Positions 15,894 to 24,278 are shown, counted from the stretch's first letter. The stretch is DNA of 35,771 nucleotides from an uncultured Clostridia bacterium (GCA_904420015.1 CAJFTS010000009.1:1-35771); one strand, 5' to 3'. Made by a program: numbers and translations. The notes: a model not told the origin generated them from the sequence alone.

Positions 15894-15912
15894 GGGTTTC
15901 CTGCCGCCGGGC
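15882..15912 (-). terminator. Terminator of the zinc-ribbon operon
   Basis: An 11-bp perfect stem (GCCCGGCGGCA with TGCCGCCGGGC) and nine-base loop, followed on the minus strand by TTTCTTTT. It starts 23 nt after the end of the disrupted Cys-rich gene. Confidence 0.8.
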
Positions 15913-15934
15913 GAAAAAATAGGGAAATGCAAAC

Positions 15935-16183
15935 TTACCTTTTCTTTTTAGATTTGTTCGATGTTTTCGGTTTGCGGTCCTTAGGCGCCCGTTTGACGCA
16001 CCAGTACCTTGCGCAAGTCCTTCTTTATAGGGGAAAACTCGTCGTAATAGCTGCAGTAAACCGTGCCGGCCCCCCTTTTTTGCTATGCTTACAGCGTAAG
16101 CAGTCACACACGATTCGCTCTGGTTTCTTAATGGAAAGGATGATGTTCGTTTCTACTCCCGTACCGCCCTTTGCCAATGTCAT
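15935..16183 (-). pseudogene. Cys-rich small gene interrupted by two compensating frameshifts
   Basis: The gene starts at ATG 16183, ten nt after the zinc-ribbon gene, with GGAG just upstream. It reads TNIILSIKKPERIVCDCLRC and KHSKKGG, then loses frame at an A6G6 run (minus strand; 16069-16080). The next ~55 bases make sense only in the -1 frame (GTVYCSYYDEFSPIKKD), while the original frame hits a TAA. The original frame resumes at CARYWCVKRAPKDRKPK and ends with a Lys-rich tail at 15935. Restored length is about 82 aa, with six or seven cysteines in a zinc-ribbon-like spacing. Either a one-base loss and a one-base gain inactivated it, or these are sequencing errors in an intact gene. No function is known to me. 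Confidence 0.6.
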
Positions 16184-16193
16184 CCACTCCAAA

Positions 16194-16568
16194 TCATTGT
16201 TTATAAGTGTCGCACTCCTTGCAGAACCGGTGGTCGGCCTTATTGTGCGCGCCGCATTTTTTGCAGACCCAGTCTCCGCTTGCAGGTGCGGGGGAAGCGG
16301 AGGGAGCGCAGGAATGGGAAGCCAGCTCCTCCTGTTGCTCGGCAAGGACGATTAAGTTATTGTTCGCCGCCACCAAGAGATCGATGAGCTCGCCGACGGC
16401 GTACAGAAAGAGGCAAAACAAAAAGCTGCCAACCCAGGTGGCGATCATGGAAACAAAATTGAAATCCCTGCCGCCAAGGGCCTTTCCGAGGACAATGCCG
16501 CCGATAAAACAAAGGATGCCGACGATAATGGAACTGATCTTACAAACTTTTGAAACAGTGCTGGACAT
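16194..16568 (-). CDS. Small membrane protein with a C-terminal zinc ribbon
   Basis: 124 aa. Two hydrophobic segments (about 9-31 and 39-66) are followed by a Ser/Ala/Pro linker. The zinc ribbon at the C-terminus is WVCKKCGAHNKADHRFCKEC, two CxxC knuckles 13 residues apart, placed in the cytoplasm if both segments span. Such membrane-anchored ribbons are common in Firmicutes; their roles are mostly unknown. ATG 16568 has AAGGAGG upstream. The gene ends ten nt before the disrupted Cys-rich gene, so the two form a small operon ending at the 15882 terminator. Confidence 0.75.
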   Translation of the reverse strand: MSSTVSKVCKISSIIVGILCFIGGIVLGKALGGRDFNFVSMIATWVGSFLFCLFLYAVGELIDLLVAANNNLIVLAEQQEELASHSCAPSASPAPASGDWVCKKCGAHNKADHRFCKECDTYKQ

Positions 16569-16596
16569 AAATACCCCTCCTTTTTATAGCCTGTTC

Positions 16597-16626
16597 ATTA
16601 TAAATGAATCGATATGCGATATGCAA
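16597..16626 (-). promoter_or_regulatory. Promoter of the zinc-ribbon operon
   Basis: Minus-strand TTGCAT (16621-16626), 18-nt spacer, TATAAT (16597-16602); leader about 25 nt. The -35 abuts a plus-strand promoter-like pair for the divergent gene. Confidence 0.6.
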
Positions 16627-16654
16627 TTGGGAATTATCACAAATCTTTTATAAC
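16627..16654 (+). promoter_or_regulatory. Possible promoter of the nucleotidyltransferase fusion gene
   Basis: TTGGGA (16627-16632), 16-nt gap, TATAAC (16649-16654). It would give a leader of about 140 nt before ATG 16802. The open frame in that leader is out of any recognisable family, so I treat it as untranslated. Confidence 0.4.
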
Positions 16655-16801
16655 ATTTTCTACCTATGGAAAATGCTCATGAAAACGCAGCCCAAGGAAA
16701 AATACGTGTATGAAGCCCTCCTTTTTGCGGGAATACTATCCGTGCGGGTCTGCCTTGATCGGCGGAACGCGGAGTATGAGTGCGAAGAGGTGTCTGATCG
16801 A

Positions 16802-19126
16802 ATGAAAGCGGTAATCATGGCGGGCGGCGAGGGAAGCCGGCTGCGGCCCCTGACCTGCGACCTTCCCAAGCCCATGGCCCGGCTGTGCGGCCGGCCCATT
16901 TTCGAGTACATTTTGGATCTGCTGCTGCAAAACGGATGCAGCGAGGCTGCCGTAACCCTGCGGTATCTGCCAAATGCCGTCACCTCCCGGTTCGGCACCG
17001 ACGGCGCAACCGGGCGGTACCGGGAAATGAATCTGACCTTTGTGGAAGAGGAGCAGCCTCTGGGTACGGCGGGCGGCGTTAAAAATGCGGCCAAAGGATT
17101 CGACGAGCCCTTCCTGGTCATCAGCGGCGACGCGCTGTGCGACTTTGACCTGTCCGCCGCCATGCGGTTCCATAAAGAGCGGGGAGCAGCCGCCACCATC
17201 CTGGTTAAGCAGGTGGAGGACCCCAGGGAATACGGCCTCGTAACCTACCGGCAGGACGGCGCCGTCACCGGCTTTTTGGAAAAGCCGGACTGGGCCCAAG
17301 CCAGCACCGATACGGCCAACACCGGTATTTATCTGCTCAATCCCGAAATCCTCGACCTGGTGCCTCAGGGGGAAAGCTATGACTTTGCAAAAAACCTGTT
17401 CCCCAAGCTCCTGGCGATGGGGCTGCCGGTCTATGCCTGTTCCTGCGCCGGCTACTGGTGCGACATCGGGGATCTGGATACCTTCCTCGCCTGCCAGCGG
17501 GATATCCTCAACGGGAAGGTGCGCTGCGTTATGCCCTCCAAGGAGGCGACCGGCATCTATTGCGAGGGGGCCTTGCCGCCGGGGGATTACGAGATCATTC
17601 CGCCGGTCTATCTGGGAAAGGGGATCACGGTGGGAGACGGCGCGGTGATCGGCCCGAACGCGGTGGTGGAGGACGGCTGCCATATCGGGCGAAGTGCGAA
17701 GGTCAAACGGGCGGTTTTGATGCGCGGCTGCTATTTGGGCGACCGGGCCTCCTGCACCGGCGGCCTGCTCTGCGCGAACGCCTCGGTCAAACGGGGCGCC
17801 TGCGTCTATGAGGGCGCCGCACTGGGCGCGGGCGCGGTTGTGGGGGAAGGCGCCACCGTCCGCCCGGGCGTTCGTATCTGGCCGGGCAAGCGGGTGGAGG
17901 AGGGCGCGGTCGCCGCAGTCAACCTGCAGTTTGGCACCGTGCGCTCCGGCTTTTTTGACGACGACGGCGTTTGCGGGGAAACCGGGGTTGAGATGACGCC
18001 GGAATTTTTGGCCCGGTTCGGCGCGGCCGTCGGCACGGTCCTGAAAGGGAAAACGGCGGCGGTCTGCGGCCTGGCGGACGAATGCTCCCGGATGATGAAG
18101 CGGGCGCTGGTTTCCGGCATCCAGTCCGCCGGCGCCGGCGTGCTGGATTTTGGGGAGCTGTTTGAATCGGCCCTGCGCTACGGCACCCAGCTGTGCGGGG
18201 CCGAAATGGGCGTTTTTGTCAGCGGCGGCTTGAAAACCCGCCTGACCCTTTGTACCTCGCAGGGGCTTCCCCTTCCCCGCAGTGTGGAGCGGGAGCTGGA
18301 CGCCTGCTTGCAGAGGGGGGAGTTTTCCCGGTGCGCCTATGGGGAGATCCGGGAGGCGGAGCCGGTGCCCGGCATCCTCGAGCAATACCAGCTGGCGCTC
18401 AAGGAATACGCCCCGAAAGGGCTGGCCGGACAAAGCGCCCAGGTAAAGTCGGCGTCTCCCTTAGCGGGAAAGGTACTGCGGGAGGTGCTCGCGGATTTGG
18501 GCTGCTCGACGCAGGGAGGGCTGCAGCTGCATATCGGCGCATCGGGAACCCGTCTGGCTGTGGCCGAGGAGGAGTCCGGCTACGTCTGGGCGGAAAAGGT
18601 GCTTGCCCTTTGCTGCTGGGATGAGTTTCGCCAGGGCAACGACGTGGCCCTGCCCTTTGAGGCCCCCCGTGTCGTCGACCGCCTTGCCCAGCAGGAGGGG
18701 AGGCGGGTGCTGCGGTATCTCGACTGCCCCACCGGCGGATGCGACAAGGAGGCGCGGGAGCTGGCGCAAAGGCAGCCCTGGGTGCGCGACGGCATGATGT
18801 GCGCGGTTAAGCTGCTGGGGATTTTAAAGGAGCAGGGGACCGGCCTTCGCGGCCTGCTCGGGCAGATCCCCGGCTTCTCCATGGTGCAAAAGAGCATTCC
18901 CTGGGAGGGGAATCCAGGCCGGGCGCTCAAGGGGCTGGCCGGGGAAGGGTACCGGGGGGATGCAGCCGAAGGGGTCCTCATCTCCACCGAAAAGGGAGAG
19001 GTGCTGGTGCGTCCGGCCAAACGGGGCAAGGGCTTTCGGATCCTGGCCGAGGCCGCCAATTACGAAACGGCCGCAGAGCTGTGCGACGGGCTCCAAAAGG
19101 CTATTCAAAACCAGAAATCCCGGTAA
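16802..19126 (+). CDS. Sugar-phosphate nucleotidyltransferase fused to a degenerate phosphohexomutase
   Basis: 774 aa in three parts. Residues 1-235 are a nucleotidyltransferase (AVIMAGGEGSRLRPLT, then LPKP, GTAGGV, VISGD and WCDIGD), as in GDP-mannose or glucose-1-phosphate enzymes. Residues 250-385 are a left-handed beta-helix of hexapeptides (VYLGKGITVGDGAVIGPNAV...). Residues 395-774 follow the phosphomannomutase fold but lack its active site. The serine loop (normally TASHNP) is VFVSGGLKTR near 471-480, the metal loop (normally DGDxDR) is GASGTR at 579-584, and the phosphate loop (RPSGTEP) is RPAKRGK at 737-743. The mutase is therefore probably structural or regulatory. ATG 16802 has AGAGGTG nine nt upstream; 66 further open codons upstream do not look coding. 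It probably makes a nucleotide sugar for cell-surface glycans. Confidence 0.85.
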   Translation: MKAVIMAGGEGSRLRPLTCDLPKPMARLCGRPIFEYILDLLLQNGCSEAAVTLRYLPNAVTSRFGTDGATGRYREMNLTFVEEEQPLGTAGGVKNAAKGFDEPFLVISGDALCDFDLSAAMRFHKERGAAATILVKQVEDPREYGLVTYRQDGAVTGFLEKPDWAQASTDTANTGIYLLNPEILDLVPQGESYDFAKNLFPKLLAMGLPVYACSCAGYWCDIGDLDTFLACQRDILNGKVRCVMPSKEATGIYCEGALPPGDYEIIPPVYLGKGITVGDGAVIGPNAVVEDGCHIGRSAKVKRAVLMRGCYLGDRASCTGGLLCANASVKRGACVYEGAALGAGAVVGEGATVRPGVRIWPGKRVEEGAVAAVNLQFGTVRSGFFDDDGVCGETGVEMTPEFLARFGAAVGTVLKGKTAAVCGLADECSRMMKRALVSGIQSAGAGVLDFGELFESALRYGTQLCGAEMGVFVSGGLKTRLTLCTSQGLPLPRSVERELDACLQRGEFSRCAYGEIREAEPVPGILEQYQLALKEYAPKGLAGQSAQVKSASPLAGKVLREVLADLGCSTQGGLQLHIGASGTRLAVAEEESGYVWAEKVLALCCWDEFRQGNDVALPFEAPRVVDRLAQQEGRRVLRYLDCPTGGCDKEARELAQRQPWVRDGMMCAVKLLGILKEQGTGLRGLLGQIPGFSMVQKSIPWEGNPGRALKGLAGEGYRGDAAEGVLISTEKGEVLVRPAKRGKGFRILAEAANYETAAELCDGLQKAIQNQKSR

Positions 19127-19173
19127 AAAAGGGTGCGCCGCATTTGTAAAGAAAGTGTGTACGACGGGGAAAC

Positions 19174-19209
19174 CCTGCCGGCGTCCTTGACAGATAGGGC
19201 GCCGGCAGG
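19174..19209. repeat. Inverted repeat around the rnj-leader -35 box
   Basis: CCTGCCGGCG (19174-19183) and CGCCGGCAGG (19200-19209) are perfect ten-base arms with 16 bases between. The TTGACA -35 is in the loop and the second arm abuts the -10. No T run follows, so it is a poor terminator for the gene ending at 19126 and better placed as an operator. Confidence 0.55.
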
Positions 19210-19215
19210 TACAAT
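19187..19215 (+). promoter_or_regulatory. Strong promoter upstream of RNase J
   Basis: Consensus TTGACA (19187-19192), 17-nt spacer, TACAAT (19210-19215). Predicted start near 19222, about 455 nt before the probable rnj start codon. Confidence 0.75.
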
Positions 19216-19676
19216 AAATCAATATACATGTTGCATATTTGGACGCGGCGGGAGAAACATAGGCGATTTTTTTCCACGGCGGCAGTCAACCGGCCGCCCT
19301 GCTTTCCAAGAGGAACCCTGCTGTGTTCGTTTCTTTCTGACAAAAAGATCTGCGGTTAGGCTTTATACTGAATCAGGATGGACTTTTGACAGCGACGGGC
19401 TGTTTTTTATATCCCTAGGCGGATGCCTGCGGCTCCGGCCCGGCGGGGAAGCATTTCTTTGCGGCAAACTTTTTCCTGTTATCCGTGTACGACAGGCGGC
19501 TTTTCTGGGAATACTGCAAGTATTGGAATGCATTTCCCCTCCGGCAGGGAGAAATACGACATGTACTATGTGTACAAAAACATTTGGACAGTTCAGAAAG
19601 CACACCTGCCTGTAGAGGATAAACGGGCAGGTTTGGTTTGCTGTACTTCCCTTTGAAAAAACATGGAGGTTATCGA
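19216..19676 (+). other. Long leader or small-RNA region before RNase J
   Basis: About 460 bases with no recognised gene. It contains a second promoter-like pair (TTGACA about 19385, TATATC 16 nt on), a GGCGGC/GCCGCC hairpin (about 19278-19298), and near the end a stem ACCTGCC/GGCAGGT (about 19601-19632) followed by a T/G-rich tail. A 31-codon frame beginning ATGTACTATGTGTAC (19561) has GGGAG upstream and spans that stem, so it might be a leader peptide. No riboswitch family is recognised. Confidence 0.4.
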
Positions 19677-19942
19677 GTGGTAAACGAAAAAAGTACGGGT
19701 TTGACTCCGGCGGCGGAGAAGGAAACCAAGGCCAAGCGGCGCACGAAGCCGGCGGGCCAGGGAAAGAAAGCGGAAAAAAGGAAGCGGAAGCTTCGGCTGC
19801 GAAGAAGAAAACGGAGAAAAAAGCGGCCTCGCCGGAAAAGGGGAAGGGAAAGCCCCGCTCCGGAGGGCGTCCTGCGGCGGCGAAGCCCCGCGGGAAGGAC
19901 ATTGCGGCCAAGGCCATCCGCAAGGACGGCAAGGATAAGCCG
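19677..19942 (+). other. RNase J N-terminal extension, split across two frames
   Basis: A GTG at 19677 has an excellent ribosome site (GGAGG, about 9 nt upstream). It opens VVNEKSTGLTPAAEKETKAK and continues with RRTKPAGQGKKAEK. After the A6 run at 19774-19779 this frame turns into an Arg-only stretch, while the -1 frame continues the same Lys/Ala/Pro composition (KEAEASAAKKKTEKKAASPE, then GKGKPRSGGRPAAAKPRGKD) straight into RNase J. One extra A would join them. The result would be a disordered basic extension of about 89 residues, of a kind I associate with Ruminococcaceae RNase J. Confidence 0.65.
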
Positions 19943-21592
19943 GTGCGGGTTTATTTTTTGGGCGGCCTCAACGAAATCGGAAAAAATATGACGCTGTATG
20001 AGTGCGGCGACGATATGTTTATCGTCGACTGCGGCCTGGCCTTCCCGGACGAGGATATGCTGGGGGTGGATCTGGTTATACCCGATTTTACCTTTGTCGA
20101 ACGCAACAAAAGCAAAATCCGCGGCATCCTCCTCACCCACGGGCATGAGGATCACATCGGGTCTTTGCCCTTCCTGCTCAAGAAATTCAACGTCCCCCTC
20201 TACGGCACCCAGCTGACCCTGGGGCTGGTGGCGGGGAAGCTGCGCGAGCATGGGCTTCTCAATAAGGCTAAGCTCAACGTCTGCTCGCCTGGACAGGTGG
20301 TTAAGCTCGGCTGCTTTTCCATTGAGCTGATCCACGTCAACCATTCCATCCCGGGGTCGGTGGCTTTCGCCATCACCACCCCCGCCGGCGTCATCATCCA
20401 GACCGGCGACTTCAAAATCGACTGTACCCCCATCCACGGGGAGATGATCGACCTGGGCCGGTTCGGCGAATACGGCCGCAAGGGGGTTCTGGCGCTGCTG
20501 ATGGATTCCACCAATGCCGAGCGTCCCGGCTATACCAAGTCGGAGCGCAGCGTGGGGGAAAGCTTCGACGTCCTCTTCAAACGGGCCGAGCACCGGCGCA
20601 TCGTCATTGCAACCTTCGCTTCCAACATCCACCGGGTGCAGCAGATCATCGACGCCGCCGCCCGCTACGGCCGCAAGGTGGCCCTTTCCGGGCGGAGCAT
20701 GGTCAACGTGGCGAGCGTGGGGATGGAGCTCGGGTATCTGAAGGTGCCCGACGGCATCATCATCGACCTGGATAAGATCAACCAGTATCCAAAGGAAAAA
20801 ATCGTCCTCATCACCACCGGAAGCCAGGGCGAGCCCATGTCGGCGCTCACCCGTATGGCCTTTTCCGATCACCGCAAGGTGGCGGTGGGCCCGGAGGACT
20901 TTATCATTATCTCCGCCACCCCCATCCCCGGCAATGAAAAGACGGTTGGCAAGGTGGTCGACGAGCTGTTAAAGCTCGGCTGCGAGGTGGTCTACGAGCG
21001 GATGTACGAGGTGCACGTCTCCGGCCACGCCTGCCAGGAGGAGCTGAAGCTGATGATGGGGATTACCAAGCCCAAGTTCTTTATCCCCGTCCACGGCGAG
21101 CAGAAGCATCTGCAAAAGAACATCGGCCTTGCCAAAAGCATGGGCATTCCCGTCAAAAACATCTTCACGCCGGACATCGGCAAGGTGGTGGAATTTACCC
21201 GCAACAGCATGAAGGACGTAGGCACCGTTCCGGCCGGCCGGGTGATGGTCGACGGCATCGGCGTGGGCGACGTGGGCAGCATCGTACTGCGGGACCGCCG
21301 GCATCTGGCCGAGGACGGGCTGATTGTGGTGGTCGCCACCATCGACTCCATGGACGGGCACATCATTTCCGGGCCGGACATCGTCTCGCGGGGGTTTGTC
21401 TATGTGCGTGAGTCGGAAAACCTGATGGACGACATCAAGCGCAAGGTGCAGACCGCGCTGGAGGATTGCAGCGACCACAACATCCGCGAATGGGGCAACA
21501 TCAAAACCCGGGTGCGGGACGATTTGAGCAAGCTGATTTTCGAGCGCACCAAGCGCAATCCGATGATCCTGCCGGTCATCATGGAAATCTAA
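19943..21592 (+). CDS. rnjA: Ribonuclease J
   Basis: 549 aa from the only start available in this frame (GTG 19943, with AAGGAT upstream). RNase J is a metallo-beta-lactamase/beta-CASP ribonuclease with endo- and 5'-3' exonuclease activity, central to mRNA decay and 16S maturation in Firmicutes. Motifs: FLGGLNEIGKN (5-15), the zinc motif THGHEDHIG (65-73), HSIPGSVAF, QTGDFKIDCTP, MDSTNAERPGYTKSE, the beta-CASP ASNIHRVQQI, and PVHGEQKHL. The enzyme lacks about eight N-terminal residues seen in Bacillus RNase J if it starts here. The better ribosome site is at 19677, in another frame (see the extension entry), so the true protein is probably about 640 aa. It starts the gdpP-rplI-dnaB run; gdpP begins 45 nt downstream. 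Confidence 0.93.
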   Translation: MRVYFLGGLNEIGKNMTLYECGDDMFIVDCGLAFPDEDMLGVDLVIPDFTFVERNKSKIRGILLTHGHEDHIGSLPFLLKKFNVPLYGTQLTLGLVAGKLREHGLLNKAKLNVCSPGQVVKLGCFSIELIHVNHSIPGSVAFAITTPAGVIIQTGDFKIDCTPIHGEMIDLGRFGEYGRKGVLALLMDSTNAERPGYTKSERSVGESFDVLFKRAEHRRIVIATFASNIHRVQQIIDAAARYGRKVALSGRSMVNVASVGMELGYLKVPDGIIIDLDKINQYPKEKIVLITTGSQGEPMSALTRMAFSDHRKVAVGPEDFIIISATPIPGNEKTVGKVVDELLKLGCEVVYERMYEVHVSGHACQEELKLMMGITKPKFFIPVHGEQKHLQKNIGLAKSMGIPVKNIFTPDIGKVVEFTRNSMKDVGTVPAGRVMVDGIGVGDVGSIVLRDRRHLAEDGLIVVVATIDSMDGHIISGPDIVSRGFVYVRESENLMDDIKRKVQTALEDCSDHNIREWGNIKTRVRDDLSKLIFERTKRNPMILPVIMEI

Positions 21593-21637
21593 CGGGCCGA
21601 ATGGGCTGCGGCGCATCAGAAATGGGGGAAAGACGGC

Positions 21638-23617
21638 ATGAAGAAAGGATTGACCTATCTCAACAGCGTACCGGTGCTGCTTTTGTGCCTGCTGGGGCTG
21701 TTTACCGGGGCAAGCTGGTTTTGGGACCGGCGGATGTTCTTCAGCTGCCTGGTTGTCTTTCTTGCGGCGCTGGCCTTTACGGTCCTTCATATGGCGCGGG
21801 TGCGAAAGGAATTGTTTCGCTACCTGCAAAAGCTGACCTCCTCTATGGGCAGCGCGGAACGGGAGGTGCTCTCGACCTTTCCGCTGCCGCTGGTGGTACT
21901 GGGTAAGGACGAGCAGATCGTTTATTATAACGCTTTGTTCCGGGAACGGGTGCTGGGAGGCCGGGATGCGTTTGAGCTTCCTTTGCGGCGCATTCTGCCG
22001 GATCATGCGCCGGAGGATTTTTTGGGAAAGGCGACTCCCGTTCGGGTAGGCAGCCGGCAGTTTACCGTCTACGGCAACAAAACTACGGCGGAAGACGGCA
22101 TATATATGCTCTATTTTATCGACGATACGGTTCTCAAGCTGACGGCGGAGGAATACAAGCTTTCCCGTCCGGCGGTGGGGCTGATCGTGCTGGATAATAT
22201 GGACGAGCTGATCCAATACGCCAAGGAAAGCGAGCGGGCGCAGCTTGCCGTGCAGATCGAAACGCTGCTGGAGCGATGGATGGGCATGACCACGGGGTTT
22301 ATCCGCAAGGTTGGAAGCGACCGGTTTCTCATCGTGGTGGAGGAGCGGCATCTCAAGGAAATGATCGACAACCGGTTCCCGGTTCTCGACGAGGTGCGCT
22401 CCATCGTGGTGGGCGAACGGATGAGCGCCACCCTGTCCGTCGGCATCGGCCGGGGTGGGGATACCCTGCGCGAATGCGAGGAGATGGCCCGCCAGGCGCT
22501 GGATATGGCGCTGGGCCGGGGCGGCGATCAGGCGGCGGTCAAGTCCAAGGCCGGATATGAATTTTACGGCGGCGTCTCCAAAAGCGTGGAAAAACGCACC
22601 CGGGTGCGCAGCCGGATCATTGCCTCGGCGCTGGCCGAGCTGATCGACGGCAGCGAAAATGTGTTGGTCATGGGCCATAAGGCGGCAGATCTGGACTGCC
22701 TGGGCGCGGCGGTGGGGATTACGCGAATGGTTAAGTCCCACAATAAGCCGGTGAGCATTGTTTTAAACCGGGAAACCTCCCTGTCCGGGGCGCTGACCAA
22801 GCGGATGGACGAGAATGGGATGGGGAACCTCCTGCTTTCTCCGGAGGCGGCGATGGCGTCGGTAACCCGGCGCACCCTCCTGGTTGTGGTGGATACCCAC
22901 CGGCCGGATTTTGTGGAATCCAAGGAGCTTTATCAGATGTGCAAGTCGGTGGTGGTCATCGACCATCACCGCAAGATGGTCGATTACATAGACAACGCCG
23001 TGATCTTTTTCCATGAACCGGCCGCCTCCTCCGCCAGTGAAATGGTGGCCGAGCTTTTGGAGTATACCGATGATTCCGGCTTAACCCGGTTTGAGGCGGA
23101 GGCTATTATGTCGGGTATGATGCTGGATACGAAAAACTTCATCCTGCGCACCGGCGTGCGTACCTTTGAGGCGGCGGCCTATCTGCGGCGAAAAGGGGCG
23201 GATACGGTGGAGGTGCGAAAGCTCTTTTCCAGCAGCATCGACACCTATCAGAAAAAAGCGGCGCTGGTGTCCGGCGCGCAGGTGTATAAGGCCTGCGCCA
23301 TCTCTTCTTCGGACGGGAGCGGGCCTCACATGCGCATTTGCTCCGCCCAGGCGGCGGACGAGCTTCTCTACATCGACGGGGTGGACGCGTCCTTTGTCCT
23401 CTACCGGGAGAATGGGACGGTATTTATTTCCGCCCGTTCCATGGGCGCGGTCAACGTTCAGCTGATTATGGAAGCCATCGGCGGCGGCGGTCACCTGACC
23501 ATGGCCGGCGCGCAGCTGCAGGGGGTTACCCTTGCCGAGGCGCGGCAGAAGCTGATGGAGGCCATCGACGTATATCAGGCGAGCCGGGCGGTCAAAAAGC
23601 TTCCGGCAAAAGTTTAA
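21638..23617 (+). CDS. gdpP: c-di-AMP phosphodiesterase GdpP (DHH/DHHA1)
   Basis: 659 aa membrane enzyme that cleaves c-di-AMP to pApA, affecting osmotic balance and beta-lactam tolerance. Two membrane helices (about 10-28 and 34-52) are followed by a PAS-like domain (about 80-165). Next is a degenerate GGDEF domain (about 175-310), in which the signature is VGSDRFLIV and so has no cyclase activity. The DHH domain follows, with [12 protein letters not shown] (H347, D351, D353), VVDTHRP (D419) and VIDHHRK (D442-H443-H444). A DHHA1 domain ending [12 protein letters not shown] closes it. All catalytic DHH residues are present. ATG 21638 has a GGGGGAAAG stretch upstream. It sits between rnj and rplI, the classic Firmicute order. 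Confidence 0.96.
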   Translation: MKKGLTYLNSVPVLLLCLLGLFTGASWFWDRRMFFSCLVVFLAALAFTVLHMARVRKELFRYLQKLTSSMGSAEREVLSTFPLPLVVLGKDEQIVYYNALFRERVLGGRDAFELPLRRILPDHAPEDFLGKATPVRVGSRQFTVYGNKTTAEDGIYMLYFIDDTVLKLTAEEYKLSRPAVGLIVLDNMDELIQYAKESERAQLAVQIETLLERWMGMTTGFIRKVGSDRFLIVVEERHLKEMIDNRFPVLDEVRSIVVGERMSATLSVGIGRGGDTLRECEEMARQALDMALGRGGDQAAVKSKAGYEFYGGVSKSVEKRTRVRSRIIASALAELIDGSENVLVMGHKAADLDCLGAAVGITRMVKSHNKPVSIVLNRETSLSGALTKRMDENGMGNLLLSPEAAMASVTRRTLLVVVDTHRPDFVESKELYQMCKSVVVIDHHRKMVDYIDNAVIFFHEPAASSASEMVAELLEYTDDSGLTRFEAEAIMSGMMLDTKNFILRTGVRTFEAAAYLRRKGADTVEVRKLFSSSIDTYQKKAALVSGAQVYKACAISSSDGSGPHMRICSAQAADELLYIDGVDASFVLYRENGTVFISARSMGAVNVQLIMEAIGGGGHLTMAGAQLQGVTLAEARQKLMEAIDVYQASRAVKKLPAKV

Positions 23618-23633
23618 AACGGGGGGATTCATC

Positions 23634-24077
23634 ATGAAGGTGATTTTAAAGGCAGACGTGAAGGGCTCCGGCAAGGCCGGGCAGCTGGTCAATGTGTCGG
23701 ACGGGTACGCCCGCAATTTCCTGCTGCCCAGGGGCTTGGCGGTGGAAGCCAACGCCCAGGCCATGAATGAGTTTAAGAATAAAGAGCAGGCCGCCAAGCA
23801 CCATCAGGAAATGGAGATCAAGGCGGCGAAGGAAGCGGCGGCGGCACTTGCGGGAAAAACGGTGAAGATTTCCGCCAAAGCGGGCCAGGGCGGCAAGCTG
23901 TTCGGCTCGGTGACCTCCAAGGAAGTGGCGGAAGCCCTTGGCAAGCAGCTGGGCGTGGAGATTGATAAGCGGAAGATCGTCATGGAAAGCGACATCAAGG
24001 CCTTCGGCACCTACGAGGCGGAGGTCCGGCTTTATACCGGTATTTCCGCCGCCATCTATGTGCTGGTGGGTGAATAA
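23634..24077 (+). CDS. rplI: Ribosomal protein L9
   Basis: 147 aa, full length. The N-terminal globular domain starts [20 protein letters not shown] and contains [21 protein letters not shown] long connecting helix (about 42-75) and the C-terminal domain ([20 protein letters not shown]) follow. It binds 23S rRNA at the base of the L1 stalk and limits frame slippage. ATG 23634 has GGGGGG 9 nt upstream. It lies 16 nt after gdpP and is co-transcribed with it. Confidence 0.97.
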   Translation: MKVILKADVKGSGKAGQLVNVSDGYARNFLLPRGLAVEANAQAMNEFKNKEQAAKHHQEMEIKAAKEAAAALAGKTVKISAKAGQGGKLFGSVTSKEVAEALGKQLGVEIDKRKIVMESDIKAFGTYEAEVRLYTGISAAIYVLVGE

Positions 24078-24246
24078 GAGGGAAGAGCCGGGCGCCGTGC
24101 GGCGCCCTTTGGTTCCCGGGCGGCAGTCTTGGCGGCCTTGATTAGAAAGATGCGGCCAAGGCGGGAAGGCGCGCCGCGAAGAGCAAAGAAGCGGACGGGC
24201 GGCCTTCCGGGCTTCGGGAAAAAACAGGCTGCAATCGAATCCGACG

Positions 24247-24278
24247 GATGCAGGCGGGGGGATCTCCCCGCCTGCATC
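24247..24278 (+). terminator. Strong hairpin between rplI and dnaB
   Basis: GATGCAGGCGGGG and CCCCGCCTGCATC form a 13-bp perfect stem around a six-base loop. The 3' flank is only TTGGTGCAT, so termination would be partial. It lies about 40 nt before the dnaB start; no gene is present in the 239-base gap. Confidence 0.55.

Noticed and set aside
16736-18433. 565-codon minus-strand open frame opposite the nucleotidyltransferase fusion
   Set aside because: Shadow of a gene with clear motifs; composition and lack of motifs argue against coding.
19774-19779. Classic programmed -1 frameshift site at the RNase J A6 run
   Set aside because: In the upstream frame the codons are GAA-AAA-AGG, which do not fit X-XXY-YYZ; kept only as an alternative to a missing base.
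20969-22741. 590-codon minus-strand open frame opposite rnj and gdpP
   Set aside because: Crosses the junction of two conserved genes and contains no recognisable domain.
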